Shown here: in pieces, positions 10,082-19,346 of the stretch | How the letters are laid out: every line of letters starts with the position of its first letter | Position numbering within the stretch: the first letter of the stretch is position 1 | Source: Martelella alba | GTDB lineage: Bacteria > Pseudomonadota > Gammaproteobacteria > Enterobacterales > Enterobacteriaceae | DNA length: 64,000 nt | Assembly: GCF_005217455.1 (NCBI RefSeq) | Contig: NZ_SZPQ01000004.1 | Span: 62,001-126,000 of the forward strand | Direction of reading: 5' to 3' | Position numbers and translations under genes: made by a program | Notes under the pieces: generated by a model | Seen by the model: the letters and a program-made list of their open reading frames with translations, nothing else | Databases searched by the model: none | Told to the model about the DNA's origin: nothing

Positions 10082-10210
10082 GTGAACAGACCAGTCATAG
10101 TCATCCATGGCGGCGTGATCGCGCGGCGGATCTTGCCTTTTGATGGGCAAAACGGGTACCGGGCCGACACCTCTGCGCAATGGGGCGCCCCCGTCGGGAA
10201 TGCTCGCTGA
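10082..10210 (+). pseudogene. iaaA: Remnant of iaaA (isoaspartyl peptidase), large internal deletion
   Basis: A 42-codon frame beginning GTG that reads MNRPVIVIHGG, matching the start of E. coli IaaA (MGKAVIAIHGG). It then jumps to LPF-x5-YRA, which matches LPFNTEGMYRAW near the IaaA C-terminus. About 270 of roughly 320 codons are missing, including the catalytic Thr of this Ntn-hydrolase, so it cannot be active. The stop TGA overlaps the gsiA start (TGATG). In E. coli iaaA is the first gene of the gsi operon, which fits this position. Confidence 0.75.
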
Positions 10211-12216
10211 TGGCCGCCGGCGCAACGGAACATTTGAATCTTAGCGCTGATGCGCCATTCCTGCCGGAAAACCAGGTGTTGGCCGCCCATGATCTCGCCG
10301 TGGGGTTCGACCACGAGGGTGAGTCTATCGATGCCGTCCGGCGGATTTCTTTTACCGTCGACCGGGGCGAGACGCTGGCGATCGTCGGCGAGTCGGGGTC
10401 CGGCAAATCGGTGACCGCGTTGTCGGTGATGCGTTTGGTTGAACTCGGTGGTGGTCGGATCATCAACGGCACGCTGTTGTTCCGCCGTCGCGATGGCCGG
10501 ATAATCGACTTGGCCGCCGCTGATCCGTCGATGATGCGCACGTTGCGCGGCGCGGATATGGCAATGATTTTCCAAGAGCCGATGACGTCGCTTAATCCGG
10601 TGTTTCCGGTTGGCGAACAGATAGCCGAGTCGATAAGGCTGCATCAGGGCATGGATCATCGCGGCGCACGCGCCGAGGCTCTACGCATGCTGGATTTGGT
10701 GCGGATTCCCACCGCGCGCAATATGTTGGACCGTTTCCCGCATCAATTGTCCGGCGGCATGCGCCAACGGATCATGATTGCCATGGCGCTGTCCTGCAAG
10801 CCGGCGTTATTGATAGCCGACGAGCCCACTACCGCGTTGGATGTCACTATCCAGGCGCAGATTTTGCAACTGATTCGCAGTTTGCAACGGGAAATGCGCA
10901 TGGGCGTGATTTTCATCACCCATGATATGGGCGTGGTGGCGGAGATGGCCGATCGGGTGCTGGTGATGTACCAGGGCCGTGATGTGGAATCAGCGGCGGT
11001 AAGCGCATTATTTGCCCAGCCGCGCCATCCTTATACGCGCGCGCTGCTGGCGGCGGTGCCCCGGCTGGGTTCCATGGCCGACCAGGATCTTCCGGCCAAG
11101 TTCCCGTTGTTGCAGGACTGGCGAACACAGCTTGCGTCGGATGGTTACCGGCCCGCCGCGCCGATGGCGGCAGAAGTGGGCGAAGGCGCGCTGGATGAGC
11201 GGATCATCTCCACCGCCAACGATCCGGCGCGACATGACTTTGCGACCGGGGATTTTGCCGGTAAGCCGCCGGCGCCCGGGGGACGGCCCCTGGTTGAAGT
11301 CAAGGATCTGGTGGCCGGGTTCGACCTGCGGGGGGGGATTTTCAATCGGGTGCGGCGTCGGGTGCATGCCGTGGAAAAAGTCAGTTTCAATCTTTATCCC
11401 GGCGAAACCCTGGGATTGGTGGGGGAATCCGGCTGCGGCAAGTCCACCACGGGCCGGGCATTACTGCGTCTGGTGGAAAGCCGCGGCGGTGATATCTTGT
11501 TTGAAGGCCGTTCCATCGTCAATATGCCGGATGAAGAGTTGCAGCATATGCGTCGGGATATTCAGTTTATCTTCCAAGATCCTTATGCTTCTCTTGACCC
11601 TCGTCTCACGGTGGGCTATTCCATTATGGAACCGTTGCTGGTTCACGACGTGGCCCGCGGTAAGGCCGCCGAACGTCGGGCCGCGGCCCTCCTGGAGCGT
11701 GTCGGCTTGTCGCCGGAACACGCCCGACGCTACCCTCATGAATTTTCAGGAGGACAGCGTCAGCGTATATGCATCGCGCGCGCGCTGGCGCTCAATCCCA
11801 AGGTGGTCGTGGCCGATGAATCGGTATCGGCGCTGGATGTCTCGATTCAGGCGCAAATTATCAATCTGATGCTGGATTTGCAGCGGGAATTCGGTATCGC
11901 TTTCTTATTCATTTCTCATGATATGGCGGTGGTTGAGCGCGTCAGCCATCGCGTGGCGGTAATGTATCTGGGGCAAATCGTGGAAATCGGCCCCCGGCGG
12001 CAGGTATTTGCGCATCCACAGCATCCCTACACGCGAAAATTGATGGCCGCCGTGCCGGTGGCCGATCCCGCGCGGCGGCGGCCTGAGCGCGCGCTGACGG
12101 CGGAAGAGATCCCAAGCCCGGTTCGGGCGTTGGGTGACGACCCCCTGGTTGCGCCGCTGGTCCGGGTGGGGGAGGGGCACTTTGTGGCTCGCCACCTGGT
12201 CGGCGGCGTTTATTGA
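10210..12216 (+). CDS. gsiA: Glutathione import ATP-binding protein GsiA
   Basis: A 668-residue tandem ABC ATPase that powers glutathione uptake by GsiBCD. It has two nucleotide-binding domains: Walker A GESGSGKS and GESGCGKS, signatures LSGGMRQR and FSGGQRQR, Walker [13 protein letters not shown] and [12 protein letters not shown]. Each half ends with an oligopeptide-transporter C-terminal tail ([12 protein letters not shown] and [12 protein letters not shown]). The ATG at 10210 overlaps the stop of the iaaA remnant, supporting this start; an in-frame ATG 30 bases upstream lacks a binding site. It is somewhat longer than E. coli GsiA (623), through a longer inter-domain segment (residues about 310-360). 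Confidence 0.95.
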   Translation: MAAGATEHLNLSADAPFLPENQVLAAHDLAVGFDHEGESIDAVRRISFTVDRGETLAIVGESGSGKSVTALSVMRLVELGGGRIINGTLLFRRRDGRIIDLAAADPSMMRTLRGADMAMIFQEPMTSLNPVFPVGEQIAESIRLHQGMDHRGARAEALRMLDLVRIPTARNMLDRFPHQLSGGMRQRIMIAMALSCKPALLIADEPTTALDVTIQAQILQLIRSLQREMRMGVIFITHDMGVVAEMADRVLVMYQGRDVESAAVSALFAQPRHPYTRALLAAVPRLGSMADQDLPAKFPLLQDWRTQLASDGYRPAAPMAAEVGEGALDERIISTANDPARHDFATGDFAGKPPAPGGRPLVEVKDLVAGFDLRGGIFNRVRRRVHAVEKVSFNLYPGETLGLVGESGCGKSTTGRALLRLVESRGGDILFEGRSIVNMPDEELQHMRRDIQFIFQDPYASLDPRLTVGYSIMEPLLVHDVARGKAAERRAAALLERVGLSPEHARRYPHEFSGGQRQRICIARALALNPKVVVADESVSALDVSIQAQIINLMLDLQREFGIAFLFISHDMAVVERVSHRVAVMYLGQIVEIGPRRQVFAHPQHPYTRKLMAAVPVADPARRRPERALTAEEIPSPVRALGDDPLVAPLVRVGEGHFVARHLVGGVY

Positions 12217-12239
12217 CAAGGATATGCACGGAGAATGTT

Positions 12240-13781
12240 ATGATGCAGCACCAAAATAAAGGCCGCTGGCTGGCGGCAACGGTTGTTCTGACCGCACTGG
12301 CGTCATCCCCGGCATGGGCCGCCAAAGACGCCGTGATTGCGGTGGGATCCAATTTTACTACCCTGGATCCCTACGATGCCAACGACACCTTGTCTCAGGC
12401 GGTGGCCAAGTCTTTCTACCAAGGGTTGTTTGGATTCGATAAAGACATGAAGCAAATCGATGTGCTGGCAAAAAGTTATCAGGTCAGCCCCGATGGATTG
12501 GTCTATACCATTAAACTGCGCCAGGGCGTGAAGTTTCAGGACGGCACCGATTTCAATGCCGAGGCGGTCAAGGTGAATCTGGATCGCGCCAGCAATCCCG
12601 ATAATCATTTAAAACGCTATAACCTGTTTAAAATGATCGCCAAAACCGAGGTCGTCAACCCTTATACGGTGAAGATTACCTTGAAAACCCCTTTCTCGCC
12701 CTTTATCAATAACCTCTCGCATCCGGCGGCGGTCATGATTTCTCCGGCGGCGCTACGCAAATATGGTAAAGACATCGGTTTTCATCCGGTGGGCACCGGC
12801 CCCTATCAATTCGTGGTGTGGAACCAAACCGATTATATGAAGGTCAAGCGCTTCGATGGTTATTGGCAAAAGGGCGCCGCCAAGCTCGACAGTATCACCT
12901 GGCGCCCGGTGGTGGATAACAATACCCGCGCCGCCATGCTGCAAACCGGCGAAGCCACGTTCGCCTATCCGGTACCCTACGAGCAGGCCGCCTTATTGAC
13001 GAAAAACAACCAGTTGCAATTAGAATCGGCGCCATCGATTCTACAGCGCTATATCAGTATGAACGTCACCCAGAAACCGTTCGATAATCTTAAGGTCCGC
13101 CAGGCCATCAACTACGCCATCAACAAAGAAGCGCTTATCAAGGTGGCTTACGCAGGCTACGCCGTGCCCGCGCAAGGCCCGCTGCCGGCGGCGATCGATT
13201 ATGCGGTGCAATACAAACCCTGGCCCTATGATCCGGCCAAGGCGCGCGAGCTGTTGAAAGAGGCGGGGTATCCTCACGGCTTCACCACCACACTGTGGTC
13301 GTCCCATAACACCAGCACTTTCCAGAAAGCGCTGCAATTTACCCAGCAGCAGCTGGCGCAGGTCGGCATTAAAGTCACGGTAACCGCCATGGACGCCGGA
13401 CAGCGCGCCGCGCAGGTGGAAGACAAGGGCGTGAAGGAGACCGGTGTGCGGATGCTTTATACCGGCTGGTCGGCTTCCACCGGCGAGGCTGACTGGGCGC
13501 TCACGCCGTTGTTCGCCACCCAGTCGGCGCCGCCGGCCATCTTTAATACCGCTTTCTACAGTAATCCCCAGGTCGACCGGGATTTGGCCGATGCGCTGAA
13601 AACCACTGATCGAACGGAGAAAGCCCGTTTGTACAAGGATGCTCAGGACAGAATCTGGGCTGATGCCCCCTGGGTATTTTTGCTGACCGAGAAAATCTTA
13701 TACGCGCACAACAAGGATTTGACCGGCTTTTATGTCATGCCTGATACCTCTTTCGATTTCAGTCATGCCGATATGAAATAG
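12240..13781 (+). CDS. gsiB: Glutathione-binding periplasmic protein GsiB
   Basis: A 513-residue solute-binding protein of the SBP family 5 (DppA/OppA type) that captures glutathione in the periplasm. The signal peptide runs through ALASSPAWA, followed by the mature [37 protein letters not shown], almost identical to E. coli GsiB. The first of two ATGs is used, with GGAG 6 bases upstream. It follows gsiA by 23 bases and precedes gsiC by 4 bases, so the set is one operon. Confidence 0.96.
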   Translation: MMQHQNKGRWLAATVVLTALASSPAWAAKDAVIAVGSNFTTLDPYDANDTLSQAVAKSFYQGLFGFDKDMKQIDVLAKSYQVSPDGLVYTIKLRQGVKFQDGTDFNAEAVKVNLDRASNPDNHLKRYNLFKMIAKTEVVNPYTVKITLKTPFSPFINNLSHPAAVMISPAALRKYGKDIGFHPVGTGPYQFVVWNQTDYMKVKRFDGYWQKGAAKLDSITWRPVVDNNTRAAMLQTGEATFAYPVPYEQAALLTKNNQLQLESAPSILQRYISMNVTQKPFDNLKVRQAINYAINKEALIKVAYAGYAVPAQGPLPAAIDYAVQYKPWPYDPAKARELLKEAGYPHGFTTTLWSSHNTSTFQKALQFTQQQLAQVGIKVTVTAMDAGQRAAQVEDKGVKETGVRMLYTGWSASTGEADWALTPLFATQSAPPAIFNTAFYSNPQVDRDLADALKTTDRTEKARLYKDAQDRIWADAPWVFLLTEKILYAHNKDLTGFYVMPDTSFDFSHADMK

Positions 13782-13785
13782 GCCG

Positions 13786-14706
13786 ATGCTGAATTATTTT
13801 CTCAAACGCTTGCTGGGGCTGGTGCCAACCTTGTTCATTGTGGCGGTGCTGGTCTTTCTGTTTGTGCATTTGCTGCCGGGAGATCCGGCACGGCTGGTGG
13901 CGGGTTCGGATGCCGATGCCACGGTGGTGGCGTTGGTCAGGCAGGATCTGGGCCTGGATAAACCTTTGCCCCAGCAGTTTGTCCGGTTTCTTTCTCACGC
14001 GGTGCGGGGCGATTTCGGCACTTCGCTGGTGTCGAAACGTCCGGTCAGCGTTGAGATCGCTTCCCGTTTCATGCCGACGTTCTGGTTGACGGTGACCAGC
14101 ATGTTATGGTCGGTGATAATCGGTATGGCGTTGGGTATCGTATCGGCGGTATGGCGCAATCGATGGCCGGATCGCATTGGTATGACGTTGGCGGTGACCG
14201 GGATTTCTTTTCCGGCTTTTGCGCTGGGTATGCTGCTCATGCAGATTTTTTCGGTAAAACTGGGCTGGCTGCCGACGGTCGGGGCGGATAGCCCGCGGCA
14301 TTATATTTTGCCCGCCCTGACGCTGGGCGCGGCGGTCGCTTCCATCATGGCGCGTTTTACCCGGGCATCGTTTGTGGAAGTGCTGCAGGAAGATTACATG
14401 CGCACCGCTCGTGCCAAGGGGGTAAGGGAGTTCTGGGTTATCGTGAAACACGGCCTGCGTAATGCGATGATCCCGGTGGTAACCATGATGGGCCTGCAAT
14501 TCGGGTTTTTACTGGGCGGCTCCATTGTGGTGGAGGCGGTCTTTAACTGGCCCGGTCTGGGACGTTTGCTGGTGGATTCAGTGGAGATGCGCGATTATCC
14601 GGTGATTCAAGCGGAAGTTTTGCTCTTCTCCCTCGAGTTCATTCTTATCAATCTTTTGGTGGATATGTTATATGCGGCCATCAATCCTGCGATCCGGTAC
14701 CGCTAA
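13786..14706 (+). CDS. gsiC: Glutathione ABC transporter permease GsiC
   Basis: A 306-residue inner-membrane permease, the same length as E. coli GsiC, with the DppB-type topology of about six membrane helices. The N-terminus [37 protein letters not shown] and the EAA-loop region [29 protein letters not shown], which docks on GsiA, are clear. It forms the channel with GsiD and starts 4 bases after gsiB. Confidence 0.96.
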   Translation: MLNYFLKRLLGLVPTLFIVAVLVFLFVHLLPGDPARLVAGSDADATVVALVRQDLGLDKPLPQQFVRFLSHAVRGDFGTSLVSKRPVSVEIASRFMPTFWLTVTSMLWSVIIGMALGIVSAVWRNRWPDRIGMTLAVTGISFPAFALGMLLMQIFSVKLGWLPTVGADSPRHYILPALTLGAAVASIMARFTRASFVEVLQEDYMRTARAKGVREFWVIVKHGLRNAMIPVVTMMGLQFGFLLGGSIVVEAVFNWPGLGRLLVDSVEMRDYPVIQAEVLLFSLEFILINLLVDMLYAAINPAIRYR

Positions 14707-14715
14707 GGATTCGCG

Positions 14716-15621
14716 ATGAAATTCTGGCGCCGAGAGGCCGCCATGGCGGCCATGCCTATCGTCTCAGCGCAGCGGGTGCGCACGCCCTGGCGTGAATTCT
14801 GGCGGAGGTTCCGGCGCCAGCCCCTGGCGATGGCGGCGGGCGCGTTCGTTCTGCTGTTGGTTATCGTGGCGATTTTAGCGCCCTGGCTAGCCCCGTATGA
14901 TGCGGAAAATTACTTTGATTATGACAGGTTGGACCAGGGACCGACCCTGGTTCATTGGTTAGGAGTCGATTCCCTTGGCCGGGATATTTTCAGCCGAATT
15001 CTGATGGGCGCCCGTATTTCATTGGCGGCCGGATTTTTTTCCGTGTTGCTGGGTATGGTGGTCGGCACGTTGCTGGGATTGGTGGCCGGTTATTATGAAG
15101 GCTGGTGGGACCGGATCATCATGCGGATTTGCGATGTGCTGTTCGCCTTTCCGGGTATTTTACTGGCCATTGCCGTAGTGGCGATCATGGGCAGCGGAAT
15201 GACCAATGTGATCGTCGCCGTGGCCATCTTCAGTATCCCGGCCTTTGCCCGCCTGGTGCGCGGTAATACGCTGGTTATCAAACATCAGACCTTTATCGAG
15301 TCCGCTCGCAGTATCGGCGCGCCCGATAGGGTCATTCTTCTAAGGCATATTCTGCCCGGAACGCTGTCTTCCATTGTGGTGTATTTTACCATGCGTATCG
15401 GTACATCCATTATTACCGCCGCCAGTTTGTCGTTTCTCGGTCTTGGCGCTCAGCCGCCCACGCCGGAATGGGGCGCCATGCTCAACGAGGCCCGGGCCGA
15501 TATGGTCACGGCGCCTCACACCGCCATCTTTCCCAGCCTGGCGATTTTTCTGACGGTACTGGCTTTTAATCTGTTGGGCGACGGATTGCGTGATGCGCTT
15601 GACCCAAAACTTAAAATCTGA
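14716..15621 (+). CDS. gsiD: Glutathione ABC transporter permease GsiD
   Basis: A 301-residue DppC-type permease (303 in E. coli), partner of GsiC. Segments [21 protein letters not shown] and [23 protein letters not shown] (EAA loop) are typical, and the protein ends [13 protein letters not shown] as in the family. Last gene of the gsi operon, 9 bases after gsiC with AAGGA upstream. yliE, yliF, rimO and bssR, which follow in E. coli, are missing, replaced by a toxin-antitoxin-like module. Confidence 0.96.
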   Translation: MKFWRREAAMAAMPIVSAQRVRTPWREFWRRFRRQPLAMAAGAFVLLLVIVAILAPWLAPYDAENYFDYDRLDQGPTLVHWLGVDSLGRDIFSRILMGARISLAAGFFSVLLGMVVGTLLGLVAGYYEGWWDRIIMRICDVLFAFPGILLAIAVVAIMGSGMTNVIVAVAIFSIPAFARLVRGNTLVIKHQTFIESARSIGAPDRVILLRHILPGTLSSIVVYFTMRIGTSIITAASLSFLGLGAQPPTPEWGAMLNEARADMVTAPHTAIFPSLAIFLTVLAFNLLGDGLRDALDPKLKI

Positions 15622-15669
15622 CGGCAAGCCGGTAGCGAGTCGCCCTTAATCAAAAGTAACGGGATCTGA

Positions 15670-15694
15670 ATTATCGGGTCGGCTGCCCGATAAT
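15670..15694 (+). terminator. Hairpin after gsiD, possible terminator
   Basis: A perfect 9-bp inverted repeat, ATTATCGGG / CCCGATAAT, with a 7-base loop lies 48 bases past gsiD. No T-run follows, so intrinsic termination is doubtful; it may stabilise the mRNA end. Confidence 0.35.
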
Positions 15695-15810
15695 GGCTCG
15701 TTCGCTCGCCTCGCGCATTTCCGGTGGCTTTGTGGAACCGTCTTCGCAACCCTCAGCAAAAACCATTTAACAAAATCATCGTCGTTACCATAATGAATGG
15801 GCGATAAGAC

Positions 15811-15840
15811 TTGACTGTACGAAAAACTTCGTACAAAATG
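15811..15840 (+). promoter_or_regulatory. Promoter and palindromic operator of the toxin-antitoxin-like module
   Basis: TTGACT at 15811-15816 is a good -35. A perfect inverted repeat TGTACGAA-AAAC-TTCGTACA (15816-15835) fills the promoter spacer and runs into a poor -10 candidate (TACAAA at 15832). It lies 15 bases upstream of the first gene. A palindrome placed this way is typical of autoregulated toxin-antitoxin operons; binding by the antitoxin is inferred. Confidence 0.65.
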
Positions 15841-15849
15841 GAGCGGTCG

Positions 15850-16170
15850 ATGGGATTCAACGATATCAAAAAAGAAGCGATCAAGCGCCTCAAGGCTGGA
15901 GCCTATACTCATGAAGCAAGGGGTAAAATCGATGTCAAAAACCTGTTCGCCACTGGTCAGATTAGTGAGGAATATGTCATTGAGCTGATCACGAAAACAT
16001 CAGGTGATTATTATTGTTGTTACAAACATTATCATGATTCTGATGTGATGATTCATATTTTGAAACCTTACAAAGACCAGGTTAGATGGTACGTGAAATT
16101 TTATTTTTATTGCCACGATATTTTCTTTATTAGTGTTCACCATGATGAGGCATATTATGAAAATTGTTAA
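15850..16170 (+). CDS. MqsR-like (RelE/MqsR superfamily) putative mRNA interferase toxin
   Basis: A 106-residue, AT-rich gene. The C-terminal half aligns by eye with E. coli MqsR: DYY-x4-KHYHDSDVMIHILKP followed by WYVKFYFYCHDIFFISVH parallels MqsR DFYKSMTTYSDHTIWQDVYRP and YLKITVIHDVLIVSF. MqsR is a RelE-fold RNase that cuts mRNA in stationary phase and persister cells. Alternatively it belongs to the related DUF4258 group. The ATG at 15850 has GGAG 6 bases upstream. It overlaps the next gene by 14 bases, and toxin-first order is as in mqsRA. Activity is inferred; residues corresponding to MqsR K56, Q68 and Y81 were not all placed with certainty. Confidence 0.6.
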   Translation: MGFNDIKKEAIKRLKAGAYTHEARGKIDVKNLFATGQISEEYVIELITKTSGDYYCCYKHYHDSDVMIHILKPYKDQVRWYVKFYFYCHDIFFISVHHDEAYYENC

Positions 16171-16756
16171 AGAAGGTGAGAAAAAAAATGTGCTTTGCCA
16201 TCATTGCGGGCCTTCCACGGCGACTTACCTGCTGCGGGACGTGGATTTCAGCGACCACAGCGGCATAGTGAAAAACGTGTTGGCGGCGGTATGCGACAAA
16301 TGCGATCAAGTGGTTGGCGTTCCTAGTCAGTCTACGCCTAAAATCAAGGCGCAATACGACAACATTAAGTCATCCATGGAGATTCGAGTGCCCGCGCATT
16401 ATCTTGATATTCTCAATATGGCCACTGATCAGATTGCCCCGGAATTGAACGAAAGCTTTCATAAAAATTTATTGCTGTATTACCTGCATGCCATCTACAC
16501 TGGTCATTTCCCGGCGGATGGCTTAGCGAGTCTGCTGCACACGGAGCTTGCCGAAGCGAAATCCTCAAAAAGATTATCCATGAAATTGAGCGAAAAAAAC
16601 AAACGCGAGCTGGATGAGGTAATGCAGCAACAGGGTTTAACCACCCGTGCCGATGTTTTGAAAGCCATTATCATCAAAATCCACGAAGACGTAATCCGTC
16701 AGAAACGCCCGGATTATATAGCCGAACTAAAGCAGATGGCGGCGGCTTTTAGCTAA
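16157..16756 (+). CDS. Putative antitoxin: MqsA/YgiT-type zinc finger fused to ribbon-helix-helix-like domain
   Basis: A 199-residue protein. Residues 1-65 carry a YgiT/MqsA-type zinc finger with Cys pairs C14/C17 and C46/C49 and an MqsA-like spacing of about 30 residues. The C-terminal part does not show the Xre helix-turn-helix of MqsA. Instead residues 138-178 (KRLSMKLSEKNKRELDEV, then a TTRADVLKAIIIKI helix) look like a CopG/Arc ribbon-helix-helix unit, and residues 73-114 (SMEIRVPAHYLDILNMA and following) resemble a second, degenerate one. The ATG at 16157 is preferred (GAGG 6 bases upstream) over earlier in-frame starts inside the toxin gene. Likely neutralises the upstream toxin and binds the palindrome at 15816-15835; this is inference. 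Confidence 0.6.
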   Translation: MKIVKEGEKKNVLCHHCGPSTATYLLRDVDFSDHSGIVKNVLAAVCDKCDQVVGVPSQSTPKIKAQYDNIKSSMEIRVPAHYLDILNMATDQIAPELNESFHKNLLLYYLHAIYTGHFPADGLASLLHTELAEAKSSKRLSMKLSEKNKRELDEVMQQQGLTTRADVLKAIIIKIHEDVIRQKRPDYIAELKQMAAAFS

Positions 16757-16825
16757 CCGCTTAGCAATGTCATTGAGATCGCTTTCCGGCATGAATAAGC
16801 AGTATCGCAACAAAAAAGCAGGCGC

Positions 16826-17659
16826 CTATTTCCCATCCCATGCCTCGACCATTTTCGCCCGTATACGCAGCTTTTCTTGCGGACTGGCGGAAAGGTAATT
16901 TGGAGCCAGGCCGCTTTCCCAATCGCCATAGCTGGGGTTGGGCAGCATAATGTATTTACGCCCGAAATCGCCCTGGTGGTGATTGACAAACTCGCGCCGC
17001 TGGGTGTTCAACTGATGATAAGGCTCGCCGCTAAAATCATTAAGATTATCGCCCACAAAAACGGTGATGTCGTAACCTTGCCGCTGCAGAGCATCGAATC
17101 GTCCAGCCTTATTTGAACTGCCGCCAGCGGGTTTCAGCAATAAGGTTTGCGCCGAAACATCGGCGAATCCCAATGCCTTGAGGTTATCGGCGGTTGCCTG
17201 GTAATCCCGCTCGTCACGGTTGGAGACGTAAAAAATTCGGCCGCCGTGGGCAATAACATAATGAGAAAAATCCACCGCGCCTGGTAATGCCCTGGCTTGT
17301 CGGGCTTGTGTCCAACGGCTCCAGGTTGGCCCGCTGAACGGCTGATGTTGTTGAATCTGCCAGCCGGCATAGGCGCTATTATCGAGCATCGTCTCATCCA
17401 AATCCACCACCACCGCCTTTTTCAAACCATGCTTAGCCACGGACTGATCAAAGGCCATCTCGGCGGCGTTGAACGCCTGAAAGGAGAGCGCGCGGTACTC
17501 GCCAGACTGTTGCATCCAATTGACCGCCAGCACGCTTTGGTCGGTCAGGCGCTGCTGCCCGTTATCGGCCTTCGTTGCCGGCGAATGTGAAACGCACCCG
17601 CCGATGGTCAGGCCCAGGGTTATAACTATCATGCTGAAATAGCGAAGAGACTGGGGCAT
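16826..17659 (-). CDS. 5'-nucleotidase, lipoprotein e(P4) family (HAD class C acid phosphatase)
   Basis: A 277-residue outer-membrane-type lipoprotein phosphatase. The lipobox is LTIGGC with lipidated C22. The HAD catalytic motif VVVDLDETMLDNSAY places the nucleophile at D86 and general acid at D88; a later motif FVGDNLNDF supplies the Mg-binding aspartates. The Haemophilus e(P4) relative dephosphorylates NMN and 5'-nucleotides for nicotinamide riboside uptake; a similar nucleotide-scavenging role is inferred here. It is convergent with the antitoxin gene and has no E. coli counterpart at this locus. Confidence 0.88.
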   Translation of the reverse strand: MPQSLRYFSMIVITLGLTIGGCVSHSPATKADNGQQRLTDQSVLAVNWMQQSGEYRALSFQAFNAAEMAFDQSVAKHGLKKAVVVDLDETMLDNSAYAGWQIQQHQPFSGPTWSRWTQARQARALPGAVDFSHYVIAHGGRIFYVSNRDERDYQATADNLKALGFADVSAQTLLLKPAGGSSNKAGRFDALQRQGYDITVFVGDNLNDFSGEPYHQLNTQRREFVNHHQGDFGRKYIMLPNPSYGDWESGLAPNYLSASPQEKLRIRAKMVEAWDGK

Positions 17660-18128
17660 AGCGTGTTTATCCTGTTGTGCGGGCCACGGGTCGGGTACCC
17701 CTGTTCATTGCCCTGTCGCCGTTATCCGTTTTCTTGCATGCTGATGTTGCCACGCCGTTGGTGGCGTTCGGTGGCCGCCGTGATGCAATATGAATTATTT
17801 AGACTACATAATTATAAACAGATTATCATTAATCAATGCAATCATACGGCTGCTTGTCAAAATCACTGTTCGGCGTCAGCTCGATTATCGCACCGTGATC
17901 GGATACCGTGCGGTCGGCGCGGTATCCGCGTATTCGGGGAGCCGGCCGCCGAGGAAGCGTGGCATAAACGGGTTTCCCCCAGGCTTGAAAAGACCTCACT
18001 GGGTTAGGCCAGACCTGTCCCCTTGAACCCGAAACTTTGTCAGAAATTGTAAAACCGCCCGCTGGCGATCGCTTTACGGCAAGGTCATTTCTACGCTTAA
18101 AAGGGACTTTTTTGCAGGAGACAACGAG
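17660..18128. other. Divergent interval upstream of yliI and the acid phosphatase gene
   Basis: About 470 bases without a recognisable gene. Around 17772-17812 the sequence GCCGTGATGCAATATGAATT with a following TATTTAGACTAC resembles one end of the dispersed palindromic repeat, without a clear partner end. rimO and bssR, present here in E. coli, were not found. Confidence 0.5.
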
Positions 18129-19238
18129 ATGAAATGGCGAGTCGTCCTTTTGTTGTCGGGCTGTCTGCTTTTGTCGGGCGGACAAGGAATCGCAGCCGAA
18201 CTTAAGGTAACCACATTGCAAACCGATCTGGATCATCCCTGGTCGTTGGCCTTTTTACCGGGAGAGGCGGGGATGCTCATCACCGAGCGGGTCGGACGGT
18301 TGCGCTATTGGTCGCCGAGCACCTCCCTTTCCGCGCCTATCGAAGGGGTACCGGCCGTTTATGCCCGAGGGCAAGGGGGCTTGTTCGATGTGGTTTTGGC
18401 GCCGGATTTTATCCAATCGCGGCGGGTTTATCTTAGCTATGCCGAACAAGGTAAAGATGATGCCGGTACGGCTGTGGGTTATGGCCGTTTATCGGATGAC
18501 AACCGACGCTTGTCCGATTTTAACGTCATATTCCGTCAGCAACCGAAGCTGTCCGTCGGGGAGCATTTTGGGGGACGTCTGGTGTTTGATCGCCAAGGCT
18601 ATCTGTTTATTAGCCTGGGTGAAAATAATCGCCGGCCCACCGCGCAAGATCTTACTAAGCATCAGGGTAAAATCGTCCGCTTGACCGCTGAAGGGGATGT
18701 GCCCCCGGATAATCCTTTTGTTCATGACGAAAATGCCCGACCGGAAATTTGGTCGCTTGGCCATCGTAACCCCCAGGGAATGGCGATCAACCCCTGGACG
18801 GGCGTTCTCTGGGAAGACGAACATGGCCCGAAGGGCGGTGATGAGGTAAACATCATTGCCAAAGGCGCCAATTTCGGGTGGCCGATAGCGACTTACGGCA
18901 TCAACTATTCCGGTTTAAAAATTCCGGAGGCCAAGGGTGAAACGGTGGCGGGAACGGTGCAACCTATCTGGTATTGGCAAAAATCACCGGCAATAAGCGG
19001 TATGGCATTTTATAATGCCGAACGTTTTCCCGCCTGGCGGCATTCGTTATTTATCGGCGCGCTCAAACAACAGGCGCTGCTTCGCTTGATCCTTGACGGC
19101 GACAAGGTTGTGTCGGAAGAACGCCTGCTGATGAATCTCGGCAAGCGTATTCGTGATGTGCGGGTCGGCCCCGACGGCTATGTCTACGTGCTGACTGATG
19201 AGCGGGACGGTAGTCTGCTCAAGTTGGGGCTGGAATGA
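18129..19238 (+). CDS. yliI: PQQ-dependent aldose sugar dehydrogenase YliI
   Basis: A 369-residue periplasmic protein (371 in E. coli, also called Asd) of the soluble glucose dehydrogenase family. The signal peptide is MKWRVVLLLSGCLLLSGGQGIAA. The six-bladed propeller shows the family segments LDHPWSLAFLPG, GGRLVFDRQGYLFISLGEN, SLGHRNPQGMAINPWTG and EHGPKGGDEVNII; the His and Arg residues that bind PQQ in this family are in these motifs. It oxidises aldose sugars with PQQ; whether this organism makes or only imports PQQ cannot be seen here. AGGAG lies upstream. Confidence 0.93.
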   Translation: MKWRVVLLLSGCLLLSGGQGIAAELKVTTLQTDLDHPWSLAFLPGEAGMLITERVGRLRYWSPSTSLSAPIEGVPAVYARGQGGLFDVVLAPDFIQSRRVYLSYAEQGKDDAGTAVGYGRLSDDNRRLSDFNVIFRQQPKLSVGEHFGGRLVFDRQGYLFISLGENNRRPTAQDLTKHQGKIVRLTAEGDVPPDNPFVHDENARPEIWSLGHRNPQGMAINPWTGVLWEDEHGPKGGDEVNIIAKGANFGWPIATYGINYSGLKIPEAKGETVAGTVQPIWYWQKSPAISGMAFYNAERFPAWRHSLFIGALKQQALLRLILDGDKVVSEERLLMNLGKRIRDVRVGPDGYVYVLTDERDGSLLKLGLE

Positions 19239-19312
19239 TGCTCGTTGCCCTCGGGGCCGGATTCGCCGGCCGGGCCGTTCATTAACCGGATATGTCGGTT
19301 GCGGGCCCTCGT

Positions 19313-19338
19313 GCGCCGAGGTGGCGATACCTCGGCGC
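19313..19338. terminator. Hairpin between convergent yliI and gstB
   Basis: A perfect 10-bp stem, GCGCCGAGGT / ACCTCGGCGC, with a 6-base loop lies in the 108-base gap between two convergent genes. No T-run follows on either strand, so it is only a possible bidirectional terminator. Confidence 0.4.
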
Positions 19339-19346
19339 GCGGCCGT

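Noticed and set aside
11012-11869. 285-residue frame overlapping gsiA on the same strand
   Set aside because: Shifted-frame shadow of gsiA rich in Arg, Trp and Pro; gsiA is well supported.
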